Shown in pieces: positions 43,690 to 55,814 of a DNA stretch of 64,000 bases. Location: positions 930,001 to 994,000 of the forward strand of contig CM030362.1 of assembly GCA_017893485.1 (NCBI GenBank), given 5' to 3'. Both the position numbers and the translations under genes were made by a program. How positions within the stretch are numbered: the first letter of the stretch is position 1; the number at the start of each line of letters is the position of its first letter. The notes below the pieces were generated by a model. That model did no database searches, was not told where the DNA came from, and saw nothing but the letters and a program-made list of their open reading frames with translations. The stretch comes from Hemerocallis citrina (lineage: Eukaryota > Streptophyta > Magnoliopsida > Asparagales > Asphodelaceae).

Positions 43690-46600
43690 ATGGCGGCCAC
43701 CACCAAACTCCCTCTCCAGCCATCCACCGCCCACAACTCCGCCACCTTCGCCGCCAAGAAAACCATCGAAGAAGTCTACCAAAAGAAGACCCAGCTCGAG
43801 CACATCCTCCTCCGCCCCGACACCTACATCGGCTCCATCGAGAAGCACACCTCCAAGCTCTGGGTCTTCGAGGACGACAAGATGATCTTCAGAGACATCT
43901 CCTACGTCCCCGGCCTGTACAAGATCTTCGACGAGATCCTCGTCAACGCCGCCGACAACAAGCAGCGGGACCCGTCCATGGATTCGGTCAAAGTCGACAT
44001 CGACGTCGAGAAGAATCTGATAAGTGTTTACAACAATGGGGACGGGGTGCCTGTGGAGATCCATCAAGAAGAAGGGGTTTACGTGCCGGAGATGATTTTC
44101 GGGCATTTGCTGACGAGCAGTAATTACGACGACAATGTGAAGAAGACGACGGGTGGGAGGAATGGGTACGGGGCAAAGCTGACCAATATCTTTTCGATGG
44201 AGTTTGTGATCGAGACGGCGGATGGGAAGAGGAACAAGAAGTATAAGCAGGTATTTGTTCTTATTTTGGGGGTTCTTGATTGATTTGAATCATTAATTTA
44301 CGGAACTAGGGTTTTCCATATCTTGATCTGGGTTATGATTAGAGATTTTAGGGTTTCCATATCTTGATTGGTAAGCGTATGGAGATTTGGCATTTGAGAT
44401 GAATGTGGTGGATTTGGGATCTTAATTGGAAATTATTATTATTATTATTATTGGTATGATTTGTTAATCAGTGATATGAACACCAACTGTTTGTCAAAAT
44501 TCCAATGAGGAAAAAAAATGTAAACTTGTTTTTTTTTCTTTTTCTTTTCTTTTCATTTCATTGGTAGTGACATAATCTTTACACTGGTGCAGTGATGCTT
44601 CTCATAAAGTTAGATTCATTAACAAACCAATGTGTCTAGTTCTTTAATGTTGGTTTGGTTGTTTCGATAAACTTAGAGCTATCATGTACTTATGCCATTC
44701 GGTCATATCATATCGTAGGTTGTTTTGTTTTGTCAAGTACTGTATGTGAGTGTGTCTGTTTTGTCAAATGTGCGCGAGCTTATCCGCACATTGAACTCAA
44801 ATGCAGATTATAAATGAGATTCTGGTTCTACAATTCATTATTATTTTTTTATTTATATCTGTGTTGTATCATTGCTTAATTGGTTTGACAAATATGTTGG
44901 GGGATTTAATCGGTATTTCTTTCAAAAAAACTATTCCGAATGTAGGTATTTTCAGACAACATGGGGAAGAAATCAGCTCCCTCCATCACCAAATGCAGAG
45001 GTGGAGAGAACTGGACCAAGGTCTCATTCAAACCTGATTTGGCCAAGTTCAACATGACCCATTTAGAAGACGATGTTGTAGCTCTCATGAAGAAGAGAGT
45101 CATCGATATAGCTGGAACCTTAGGCAAAACGGTCAAGGTTGAGTTGAATGGGAAGCGTGTACCCGTCAAGTCGTTCGCTGAATATGTTAGCTTATACCTT
45201 GACTCTGTTAACAAAGACAGAGAAGAGCCCCTTCCAAGGTTTGTATTTTAAAACATACACTATTTTCTTCTTATATTTTACAAAACAGGTTTTCTCATCT
45301 GTTGGTTGTTAAACTGCCAGGATCTCGGAGAAAGTTAATGACAGATGGGAAGTTTGTGTCAGTCTGAGTGATGGGCAATTCCAGCAGGTATGTACAAAAT
45401 TCTGTCCATGTTATAATTTAGCAAGTTCAAATGAACTGTTTGATTAAATTTTCTTTTGATATCATTCAGGTCAGCTTTGTTAATGGGATTAGCACTATAA
45501 AAGGAGGAACCCATGTGGAATATGTTACTACCCAAATAACTAACCATGTGGCTCAAGCTGTGAACAAGAAGAACAAAAATGCACACATTAAAAACCACAA
45601 TGTGAAGAACCATTTGTGGGTGTTTGTAAATGCACTTATCGATAACCCTGCATTTGATTCACAAACAAAAGAGACCTTGACTACTCGTCATGGAAGCTTT
45701 GGTTCCAAATGCGATCTCTCAGCAGATTTTCTGAAGAAAGGTCTGTTCTGACTTTTTCTTGTCTTATATTATAAAATGATAAGTTTCTTGTTCTAAATTT
45801 TGGAATGTGTTTGTTGCAGTTGAAAAATCAGCGGTGGTGAACAGCCTTCTTGCATGGGCTGAGTTCAAGCTGAGCAAGGAACTGAAAAAGACTGATGGGG
45901 CCAAGAGGCAAAATATCAACATTCCTAAGCTTGATGATGCTAATAATGCAGGTGGGAAGAATTCCGAGAAATGCACATTAATTTTGACGGAAGGAGATTC
46001 AGCTAAGGCTCTTGCAGTGAGTGTCTTACTTGTACTAATATAAATATTAGTTCATGCATGATTCTGTTGTTTATTAGAAAGCATTCCCTTTTCATTTATA
46101 CAGGTTGCTGGTGTCTCGGAAGTAGGAAGGGACCATTATGGTGTTTTCCCGTTGAAAGGAAAACTGCTGAATGTGAGAGAAGCAAGCCACAAGCAGATAA
46201 CAGAAAACGCTGAGATCCAGAACATAAAGCAGATTCTTGGTTTGCAACATGGCAAGCAGTATGATAGCGTTAAGGGACTAAGATATGGTCATCTCATGAT
46301 TATGACTGATCAGGATCATGATGGTTCGCATATCAAGGGACTCCTCATCAATTTCATACATTCTTTTTGGCCATCACTGCTTAAAATCAAGGGATTCATG
46401 GTGGAATTCATCACCCCAATTGTGAAGGTATGCCTCTAATAGATTTCTAGCTAGGTCCTGGATAGAGTTACAATGGATGAGTCCATTAAACTTCAAGTTT
46501 TACAGGCAACCCATAGAAGTGGGAAGGTATTGGCCTTTTATACAATGCCCGAGTATGAAGCTTGGAAGGAAAGTTTGGGCGAAAATGCTGGTGGGTGGTC

Positions 46601-49600
46601 TATCAAGTACTACAAGGTTTGCTGTTCAAAACTTTTATAGTGTTTGTATGCAATTCTGTTACTTAAAGTTTACAAATTTTCATGGTAATCTGTACGGAAA
46701 TCAAGGGGCTGGGAACAAGCACATCCAAAGAAGGAAAAGAATACTTCCGAGCTCTCGACAAGCACAAGAAAAGCTTCATTTGGGAAGATGATCAAGATGG
46801 AGATTCTATTGAACTAGCATTCAGCAAAAAGAAAATTGAGGCTAGGAAAAATTGGCTTCGACAATTTGAAGTAAGCAACAAACCTGCAATTTTGGGCTAC
46901 TTTGGATATTAAAAAGTTCATAAGTTTCTGCTTCTAAACATCTATTTGTAATGGTTGCAGCCTGGTACTTATCTTGATCAAACAGAAAAGGAAATCAAAT
47001 ACAGTGATTTTGTCAACAAGGAGCTGATACTCTTCTCCATAGCGGATTTGCAAAGGTCAATACCATCTATGGTTGATGGACTTAAACCAGGCCAAAGAAA
47101 GATACTCTTTTGCGCTTTTAAACGTAACTTAATAAAGGAAGCTAAGGTGTGTTGGATTCAGTAGAGAGCTTTCTAGTTCTATAGATTGTCAAAATTATCT
47201 GTTTTCTTTGCTTAATCACTTTATCTTCATATTACAGGTTGCTCAATTCTCTGGTTATGTTTCTGAGCATTCAGCTTACCACCATGGTGAGACAAGTCTT
47301 GCGAGCACTATAATTGGAATGGCCCAGGATTATGTTGGCAGTAACAACATAAACCTATTGCAACCAAATGGTCAATTTGGTACTAGAAACAAAGTAAGAT
47401 AATCTTAATCTTATAATTGTATTGTCAACATTCTCTGTATTCTTAGCTTAATCTCGTTATCTGAATATTACAATTTGTTTGCATGATAAATAGTTTTAAG
47501 TGTGTAACTAAACATATGATACATTAAAATGTTGAAAGAAACAAAAATAATAAAGAGAGAACATTCTATATTTTTTATGATGCACATATCTAGCAGACTA
47601 GTAATATCTACAATGGAGGAATATGCGAGAAAAATTAAGTACATGAGATCTCTTGGAGATAAATACTGTAGGAGATTTTAACTAATTATCGATTTACTTT
47701 AGAATATTTCGTATGTTTATAAAGTTCTTAAATAAACTTTTATTATTTGTACATGTTAAACTGTTTTTTATTGAGAGCAAGTGGCATCTTTGTTTTTTGG
47801 CTTTTTATTTCAGGGTGGTAAAGATTGTTCGAATGGAAGGTACATCTACACCTGCTTGTCCCCTATAACTCGGTGTTTGTTTCCCAAGGATGATGATATC
47901 ATTCTTGACTACTTGAACGAAGATGGTCAATCAATTGAGCCTACTTGGTAATTATAAAATATTGTTTCTACTAATCTTTTTGAATCATGTGCAAGTTTAT
48001 TGATTCTCTTTATTTGCAGGTATATGCCCATCATACCTATGGTTTTAGTCAACGGGAGTGAAGGCATTGGTACTGGTTGGAGCACCTTCGTTCCTAATTA
48101 CAACCCTAGAGATATTGTTGCAAATTTGAAAAGGATGCTAAATGATGAGCCAATGGAGCCAATAGAACCGTGGTACCGAGGCTTCAAGGTTTGATTCTGT
48201 TGAACGTGTGGTTTTTTCTTTCTTTTCAGTTAGTTTATTTCTTGCACAAAAGTTATAAGTTATTGCTTTTGAAAACCAGGGTGTGATTGAGAAATCAGTA
48301 GAAAAGGAAACGGGGATTACCTACACAGTCAGTGGTATCATAGAAGAGGTGGACAGCACGACATTGAGAATCACGGAGCTGCCAATTCGCAGATGGTCTG
48401 AGGAGTACAAGGATTTCCTCAAGTCAATGGAGAAGGTTGATGATAAAAACAAGGAACCATTTCTCCAGGTCAGGCTGAAAGAGAAGAATAATGACTTATT
48501 ACCTGCAAATTTTGCATAAAAAACCTAAGCCCTTCCTTCTTTCTGATAACTTGCAGGAGGTAAATACCCGAAATGATGATACAACTGTGGATTTTGAGAT
48601 TATTCTGTCAGAGGAAAATATGAATATTGCCAAACAGGAAGGGTTATTGAAGAAATTCAAGCTCACTACTACAATCAGCACTAGTAACATGCACCTGTTT
48701 GATTCAAAGGGTGTCATTAAGAAATATGATACTCCTGAACAGAGTGAGTTTCTGTTCGATACAATTCTATCCATTTGCCTCCCTTTTTTTTTCCCTTTCT
48801 GAAACTTAACATTTGCATTTATCTTTTTTTGCAGTCATCGAAGATTTCTTTGATTTGAGAATAAAATTCTATGAAAAGAGAAAGGTCAGTCTTATTTATT
48901 TATTTTTCCCCCCTTTCCTTTTCTTAGATCTTGTGTGCTACATTTTCATGGCAATTCAACATGATAAATAAATAATTATGCAGAGAGCTTTGTTGGATAG
49001 CCTTGAGATGGACCTACTGAAGCTGGATAACAAAGTCAGGTTCATCCTTGCTGTGGTCAGAGGCGAGATAATTGTAAACAATAGAAAGAGAGCAGACCTG
49101 TTCCTTGAATTGAAGGAGAAGGGATTTGCACCAATCCCAAAGAAAACCAAAGGCGTTGATGCTGCTATTGCTGGAGCCACCGAGGATACAGACTCCAATG
49201 AAGAGAGCCCAGAAGTTATTAGAGGAGGAGTGAAGGCGAGTGATTATGAATACTTGCTCTCCATGACAATAGGATCCTTGACTCTGGAAAAAGTTCAGCA
49301 GATTTGTGCTGAGAAGGACAAACTTGAACAAGAGTTGGAGGAATTGAGAAGTACCACTTCGAAGACTTTGTGGATGAAAGATCTTGATGTTCTTGAACTA
49401 CAGCTAGACGTAAAGCAACTTGATTTACTTAAAATTTGCCATTGGATAGCAAGTTTTGCTCCCTCCATCATAAAGTTTTATGTATGCAGGAACTGGACCA
49501 AAAAGATGCTGAGGCTGAAAAGGCAAGGGAAACGAGAAGGAAGATGAATCCTGGGGCTACTGGCATTTCCAGAAAAGCGCCAAACAAGCCTAGGAAGAAC

Positions 49601-50656
49601 AATGCCAGTAAGAGTTCGGCAGCTATTTCAACTGATGCAGGTAACTTATCTTTTCTGTTCTTTTTTAGGAAAATATTGATTGATTGATTGATTGTTTTTT
49701 ATTTTTATTTTGAATATTCATTCATTACTTACGGTTTTCTTTTGTTTCATACAGGCAACGTTCTTGAAGTTGCAAAACCCAAACCTAGAGGTGGTGCTCA
49801 GAAGAAAGCTGCAACTAAGAAGGTTAGCCAGGATTTAATTATTCCACAGTTCGCTGCTTAAGTAACACAATTCACGAATCTTTCCTCTAATAGTTTAATT
49901 TTGTTTTAGACTGTGGTGGTGGAAAGTGATGAAGATGAAGATGAAGATGAAGATGAAGATGAAATTCTAGCGCTAAAAGATCGGCTTGCTGCATATAAGC
50001 TAGACTCTTCGCCAGAACTAACCTGTAATTTGCTATTACCATTCGTATTATTTTTAACAGTTTCCCATATCTGTGTTATAGTTGAGGTGCTAAGCGTCTT
50101 TATATTTCCATCTTCCTTCTTTTTAGCCATGGAAACAGAGGTAATAGCGGAAAAGGTTGCAACGAAGAAAGGACCAAGTAGCAAATTAGATCATGATGAG
50201 GATTTTCAGATGATGCAAGAAGAAGAAGCCCCTAAAGGAAAGAAAGCTGGTGGGAGGAAACAGGCAAATACTAAGGCCAAAGTCGCTGCCACTACAAACA
50301 ATAGAAAGAGAGGTGGAGCTCAGGGAAAGCCTGTTTTGAATAACAAACTGATAACCGAAATCCTGAAGCCCGCAGACAATGTTGCTTCTCCTAAAAAGAA
50401 GGTGCGAAAGATGAGGGCTTCTCCCTTCAATAAGAAGAGCAGTTCTGTCCTAGGGAGTGATGTTAATGGTGATTCATCATCATCATCTGTTAATTTAGAA
50501 GCAGAGATGAATGAGGAGGCCTCACTTGCGAGAAATCGGCCGAAGAGGGAGACCAGGGGGAAGAAGTTTGTTTATGTTGAGAGTGGCTCAGAGGAAGAGG
50601 AGGAAGAACCGGCAACGGAAGATTCAGATTTTGATGAGGAAGAAGATGATGACTAG
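43690..50656 (+). CDS. TOP2: DNA topoisomerase II (type IIA, ATP-dependent)
   Basis: There are twenty exons: 43690-44250, 44946-45238, 45321-45387, 45470-45740, 45820-46016, 46104-46427, 46506-46616, 46706-46870, 46961-47146, 47238-47393, 47814-47947, 48020-48188, 48280-48468, 48557-48743, 48835-48884, 48984-49409, 49490-49640, 49755-49822, 49910-50024 and 50127-50656. All join in phase to 1,449 codons, close to the ~1,470 usual for plant TOP2. The GHKL ATPase shows EILVNAADN (82-90), NNGDGVPV (115-122) and GGRNGYGAK (155-163). TOPRIM shows EGDSAKAL (about 455) and DQDHDG (about 532-537). The catalytic Tyr is about 787 in GRYIYTCLSPITR. The C-tail has an acidic DE run and basic Lys/Arg clusters typical of nuclear targeting. 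The enzyme passes one duplex through another for replication and chromosome segregation. I chose the Met at 43,690 because an upstream Met at 43,432 lies in frame but adds no conserved sequence. The 19/20 junction is the least certain. Confidence 0.95.
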
Positions 50657-51090
50657 AGTTGTTGGTATAATTTCTGTTCTTAAGGGAAAGTCGTAAATTT
50701 CTTGTATCATGAGACATGACAATATATTTTCGTTTACTGGTTGAATTTGCAATGCATCTTGCATTCTTAGTTGGACCCTTGGAATTATTTTTAGAGTTTT
50801 CTGATTTCTGTAGAGGGAAAAACTGCGGTTGCAAATTATGATTTTTAAGAATGAGAACTGCAACCGTATTATTGTGTTTTTAGTGATCTTCATCAATTCG
50901 TTGTTTGAACTTTGATATGATCTGAGTAACTTACTTCTGGAATTATTACGAAGATATTGTTTTTTGATAATAAAGATGACCCTGTCATTGCTTCATTAAT
51001 ACAAGTAATTCTAATTACAAAGACCATCAAGTGGCACAACCAAAATCCAAAACAACGAAAAGTAAGATACAAGGATTGAATAACATCTAC
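50657..51090. other. TOP2 3' UTR and intergenic DNA
   Basis: The first ~250 bp probably hold the TOP2 3' UTR. No separate gene is recognisable, and the sequence runs into the LINE-like fragment on the other strand. Confidence 0.5.
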
Positions 51091-51470
51091 TACTACAAGC
51101 GTGAAAGTAAGATACAAACAATATGAGTAGGTAGCCCCGGCCTACTAGATAGTTGGCCAATCCACTTTTGCTGTGATACTCCTCCTTACAGTAGGCTACT
51201 CTTCTCCCTCCATGTGAAGTCTCTTCCTGGCTCTTGTGTGTCCTGCCCAAACATTAATAAAAGAGGAAATGTTATGCAAAGTCACAGAATATCTATTATC
51301 GACACTACGAAAGCACAAATCATTACAGTCAAGCCATAGGCACCATAGAGTTGCTGCCACTGTGATATCCCATACTATATCCTCCTTTCTAATACCAATA
51401 GACCATACTATATCCTCCTTTCTAATACCAATAGACCTCCAATGAGAGAAAACATTGCAAAGATATTGTT
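51090..51470 (-). pseudogene. LINE-like (non-LTR) ORF2 C-terminal fragment
   Basis: On the minus strand the frame at about 51,400-51,240 reads DIVWDITVAATLWCLWLDCN followed by a region ending INVWAGHTRARK. This resembles the segment after the zf-RVT domain of plant non-LTR retrotransposons, which is rich in Trp and followed by a short helical tail. No RT motif is present. A 34-bp segment at about 51,368-51,401 is duplicated immediately downstream. Short length makes the family call tentative. Confidence 0.4.
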
Positions 51471-51483
51471 GTTGAGTGAGCAG

Positions 51484-51486
<3 letters not shown>

Positions 51487-51571
<85 letters not shown>
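51487..51571. repeat. (TA)n microsatellite, about 42 units
   Basis: An uninterrupted TA repeat of roughly 85 bp. It is likely to be polymorphic and prone to cruciform formation. Confidence 0.95.
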
Positions 51572-51574
<3 letters not shown>

Positions 51575-52097
51575 TTTGTGGTTGGTAATGTAGAATTAAT
51601 TTCTCTTAATAATTTGGTTGATAACAAAATTAGGGCAAGTGTCTGTACAACAACATTATCCATGGTAAGATCTAATTCTGGAAAAAGCCAGCCATTGTGC
51701 TGCATATGCACGAATGAAATGACAAACATTTGGTGCTTTTCAACCAGCAAAGTAGTGTGACATCAACTGAAGAAAGAGCGATTGGAAAAAAAAAAAAGCG
51801 AGGCAATGGGTTCATTATGATACAGCCACTGATATCAATGGAGGAAACAGAGAGACTGGTTGTATACTAATTCAATTGTACAAAGTTACAAACTCAACAC
51901 TGACTTAGTAACTTCATCCATTGCAATTACTCAGCCATTCAGAATAATCCATTCTAATAGAGAGTTGAGACGGACAAAGAACTGAGAATTTTAAGAGGAT
52001 GAAGATTATATCGTTGCAGGAAAGCACACAACCGATGCATTGCAAATATCTCTTCTTGCTTCATCCAATCTTCTATTTGAGAACCAACCCGCTCTCG

Positions 52098-52663
52098 CTA
52101 CCAGATGCCATTTTCAATGACAACATCAATAACAACTTTGAGAATTCCCTGAAAGGAAAATCCTGAAACTTTGAATTTGTTTTTTTTTTTAATGCACAAA
52201 TAAAAATTAAATCAAGGATAAGCATTTTATGTTACCAGATAGTGGTCGTGCAAACCAAGAGACAACACCAATGGCTTAGACGAAGCAGAGGAACTGCATT
52301 TATGATAAGTAAGAAGCAAAAAAAAAAATTTTAGAAAAAAAACTCGTGGTATAACGAGGAAAGCTATAAGAACACATAGGAGTGTCAGTTAAAGTCAATA
52401 TGGATTGTATAATAATTACACCATCCAGTTTTGATATAATACACAGACACAGAGGAAAACATACCTGATATGTTCGATCAGTTGACGTGCACATGCACGC
52501 AGAAGAAATGGCTGTAGATATAAATTAAATGTTAGCAACATACAGTTCATTCGAAATGTATAAGAACCTACACTGCAATAACACAACTACATTACCTCGT
52601 CTCTTTTACCAAAAACTACAGAAACATTGAAGGTTGGATCAATAGATACATCAGGCCTCTTTC
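52098..52663 (-). pseudogene. PSMG3: Proteasome assembly chaperone 3-like gene, 3' part
   Basis: Four minus-strand exons are seen: 52663-52596, 52511-52465, 52295-52236 and 52148-52098. The translated segments DVSIDPTFNVSVVFGKRDE, PFLLRACARQLIEHI, SKPLVLSL and GILKVVIDVVIENGIW correspond in order to the second half of PSMG3/PAC3. That small chaperone pairs with PAC4 during assembly of the 20S proteasome alpha ring. The third exon has two extra bases (a CTCTCT run) that shift the frame before the expected LHDHYL residues. The 5' exons are missing: a solo-LTR fragment starts at 52,886, and only a weak exon-like segment (about 52,822-52,850) lies between. I therefore call it a pseudogene. If the two bases are an assembly error, a live gene with distant 5' exons remains possible. 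Confidence 0.65.
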
Positions 52664-52885
52664 CTATAACCAAAAGAAAAATTACCGAACTTGTAATTAG
52701 ACAAAGCATGAGAAATCTAATACAAACACATACTTTTTAGATTGAAACAATCAACTAGTAATTGGAATTGAAAACCAAATAAAGTACATAGAAAACTATA
52801 CAAACTCAAAACATGAATTTACTTACATCCAAGTACTTAATCTGTTTAGTTCCAGCTGGAAATTTTTTTGTAACCAGAAGATATG

Positions 52886-53062
52886 TGATATGGCTAAAAA
52901 TAGGTTCAAATCGGGCACGAATCTTAAAGCTCTCAGGGGTAAAACGGTAATTTCACTTACAAACGGATCTGAAATGGGAACTGGGTCTTTCTTCAAAGCC
53001 CAATAACCCATAAATGGATCTGTTCTACTGGGTACGGGTCCCAACCCGTTACAAACCAGTTT
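52886..53062 (+). mobile_element. Fragment of the same LTR family as the 21.8-kb element
   Basis: It begins TGATATGGCTAAAAAT and follows the first ~175 bp of the LTR at 41,047 with clear divergence (CTGGGTACGGGTCCCAACCC shared). It stops near 53,062 without the TATA box or the 3' end, so it is a truncated, older LTR copy. Confidence 0.8.
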
Positions 53063-54294
53063 AAAAAGATAAAGAAGAATTCAGATTCATAATTATCGGG
53101 AGTGTTTGGTTGGAGGGGAATGGAGGGGAGGGGAGGGGAGGAAAGGGGTTTTTTAAAACTTTTCATGTTTGGTTCATTTTTTAGGAGGGGAGGGGAGGGA
53201 AATGGGGGGTGCAACACCCCTCCTAAGCCAATTTTGGCTCCCCTCCAATATTGGGGGATTTGGATGGGAGAGAAATTATGTCTAATTTTTTAATGTGAAT
53301 GGACTAAATTGTCCTTTTAGTTAGTTCTCTTTGATATTTTCCCTCTTCAATCTCTTCCCTTCTAGTATATAATTAAACACTTGAAAATCAGAAGTAATCT
53401 AAATAACTCTCTTTAGATTTGAGAGAGGGAAGAAGACGATGGGAATAAGAGCTAGGGTTTGAGAGATGGAAGTTTTGATGTGGGGTTTTGCAAGAGGAAA
53501 AGTGAAGGAACCGGGGGGGGGGGGGGGGGGGGTCATTTGGGGATTTGAGGAGACTGTAGATGCCCCGACGTTTTTCACGAGAACGGCGGGATAGACAGTA
53601 TCTATCTCGGCATTTCTCCTAAAGGGTCGGCACAAAAATAATCGGAAAAGGCCATGCATTTTGTAGTGTCTGATTCATACTAAAATCTCCTCAATCTCTT
53701 TCCTCTTCCTTCAAAATATTACAAAAGCAACGATATTTTATTTTAGTTTATTTTATTGAATAAGGTCATAGTCATACACATCAATACTTTATCACGAATT
53801 TATATTAATTGAAGATTTTTTAATGCAAGCGGATTCGAACTCTCTACCTCTTGCTTACTAGCGAATAGACTTATCAGTGGACCACACTGTATGTTTTTTT
53901 TCTTAATTCTATAATAGTAGCTGTCATCAACCTAATTTTTTGTTTTAATGCATTTAATTAATCAATTTCCATTATCTATAAAATTTAAATGGCAGTAAAT
54001 ATTTTTTACCATCTATTAAACAACTGAAAAACAGTGTTGTAGCCTATAGGTAGATATGGACCAGCTCATATCTAGAAGAACAATGTATTTATGTATAGTG
54101 TAAATATTTTATACCTATCCCACCAATTTGCTTGTCGCTTCGAATATTTATCATAATCTTATTGTTGTTGTTGCTATTGCTGCTGCTGATGACTTTTAGT
54201 TGTTTTTCTTCTTGTTATTGTTGTACAAATTATAACTATTCATTGCCACACAAAAAATGGCAATTTGTTTCACATGACATACAATATGCATAGG
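53063..54294. other. Intergenic DNA without a recognised gene
   Basis: Starts with GGAGTGTTTGGTTGGAGGGG and GA-rich repeats (53,098-53,240), a phrase common at the ends of plant hAT-type MITEs, but no second terminus was located. A G homopolymer of about 20 bases lies at 53,513-53,532. The remainder is AT-rich with no conserved frame. Confidence 0.45.
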
Positions 54295-54303
54295 CAAATT
54301 AAT

Positions 54304-54476
54304 GAGTAAAGCTTCATCCACTACCAATTTCACTACCATTTTGTTCACTACCTTAGGTGACATATTTCTATTGGAGAGTTCTCCCACCTACTCTATCTTC
54401 TCCTATCTATTAGAGTGTGCCACCTAAGATAGTGAACAAAATGCTAGTAAAATTGGTAGTGAATGTAGCATTAGTC
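54304..54476. mobile_element. Mutator-type MITE (173 bp, 9-bp duplication)
   Basis: It is flanked by a perfect 9-bp duplication CAAATTAAT (54,295-54,303 and 54,477-54,485). The two halves fold back on each other over most of their length (GAGTAAAGCTTCATCCACTA against GACTAATGCTACATTCACTA). A 9-bp duplication with long inverted ends is the Mutator/MULE signature. No coding capacity. Confidence 0.85.
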
Positions 54477-54485
54477 CAAATTAAT

Positions 54486-55683
54486 TACTAATATTATAAT
54501 GTAGTTCTTGTAATTCATGTCTTACTTTTAGTGCCTATATACCAAACTTGTTGAACAAGAGAAGAGAAAGAAATGAAACAACTCTTCAACTGAATATAAA
54601 TTTTGTTCTTAAAATTAGGTGTGAGTAGGAAAAAATTCAAAAATGCAACTTTAGAATTAGATGTCATCAAACAATACTTTAGATCATTTAGCAAAAGCAC
54701 GATTGTTGCTCACAATGTTATTAGCATGTTCAATGTACATTTTTTAAACTTAAATTATGTTAGTTATTGGGGATTATTCTGTTGAGTTTTTTCCTCCATG
54801 TAACTCACTAACAAATATTTTATTTCATACAACTCACCTACAAATCACTAAGTTCATATTACTAGCTCGATCAAATATTCCAACAGTTATCCATCATAAC
54901 TTCATTTGCAACATTATGAAAATTTCAGTATACTACACCAATTTCATGAAAAATTATTCTATAACTAAATAAGATCATTGGGACAAAAAAATATTTTTAG
55001 AGAATAAATTTTTTTATGTTTGGATTCTTTCTCGTTGGTTCTTTCGATCAGAATTTTTATGACGTTGCAAATTTGCAATTGAGTTACGAAGTTGGTCAAG
55101 ATAATAATATGAAAACAGTGATTTCTGTGCAAGTCAGATTAAATTAAAACATTTGCTAGTGAGTTATGTGAAAAAAATATTTTTAAAAATATAATTTATT
55201 TTATAGGTTTCATTCATTATTGTAAACTCCATTAATTCTTTTAAAATATAATAATTATCATTAATTTTTAATAGCATCTAAATCAGCAAAATATATATAT
55301 ATATATAATTTTGGTAAAAATAAAATTTAAAGAAATTTCATTGCTCATTAAATAACTTTAGCTAGCCTAACTTTGGTCAATTGCCAGCCAACAAACCACG
55401 ACAAAAAAATCACGTGGGTGTGGCCCACATATCATTAATTTCAAGGAAAATACTTGTTGCACCGAGCTGTTGAAGACCCACATGTCCACCCAAGAGATTA
55501 CTTGAAAAAAAAAATGCAAGTGACACAATTCTCACGAATCTCACCTGCAGCTCAATTTGGGTGAAGATGTGGGTCGATTCGAATCTGGTGAAATAACCCT
55601 CCTGTTGGGCATCAGCCCTCGCAAAAAGCAGGCAGTCCATCTCTTGAATATCGAATCTCTCTCTCTCTCATAGTCGCTCCCAA
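54486..55683. other. Intergenic DNA and DRM upstream region
   Basis: AT-rich DNA without a recognisable frame. The last 300 bp, before a CT-rich leader at about 55,655-55,680, probably contain the DRM promoter. No clear TATA box stands out. Confidence 0.4.
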
Positions 55684-55814
55684 ATGCGAAATATCATCAC
55701 TCCTCTCAGAGAAATCCCCCCTTTTCCTCCTCTTTCAATATCTTTCCTTCAAAATCATCACTTAATCGGCGGAGGAAGGAGAGGAGGAGGAGGAGGAGGA
55801 GAAGGAGGAGGAAA

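Noticed and set aside
53098..53240. A hAT MITE starting GGAGTGTTTGGTTGG
   Set aside because: Only one end is recognisable and no target duplication was found, so a mobile-element call is not supported.
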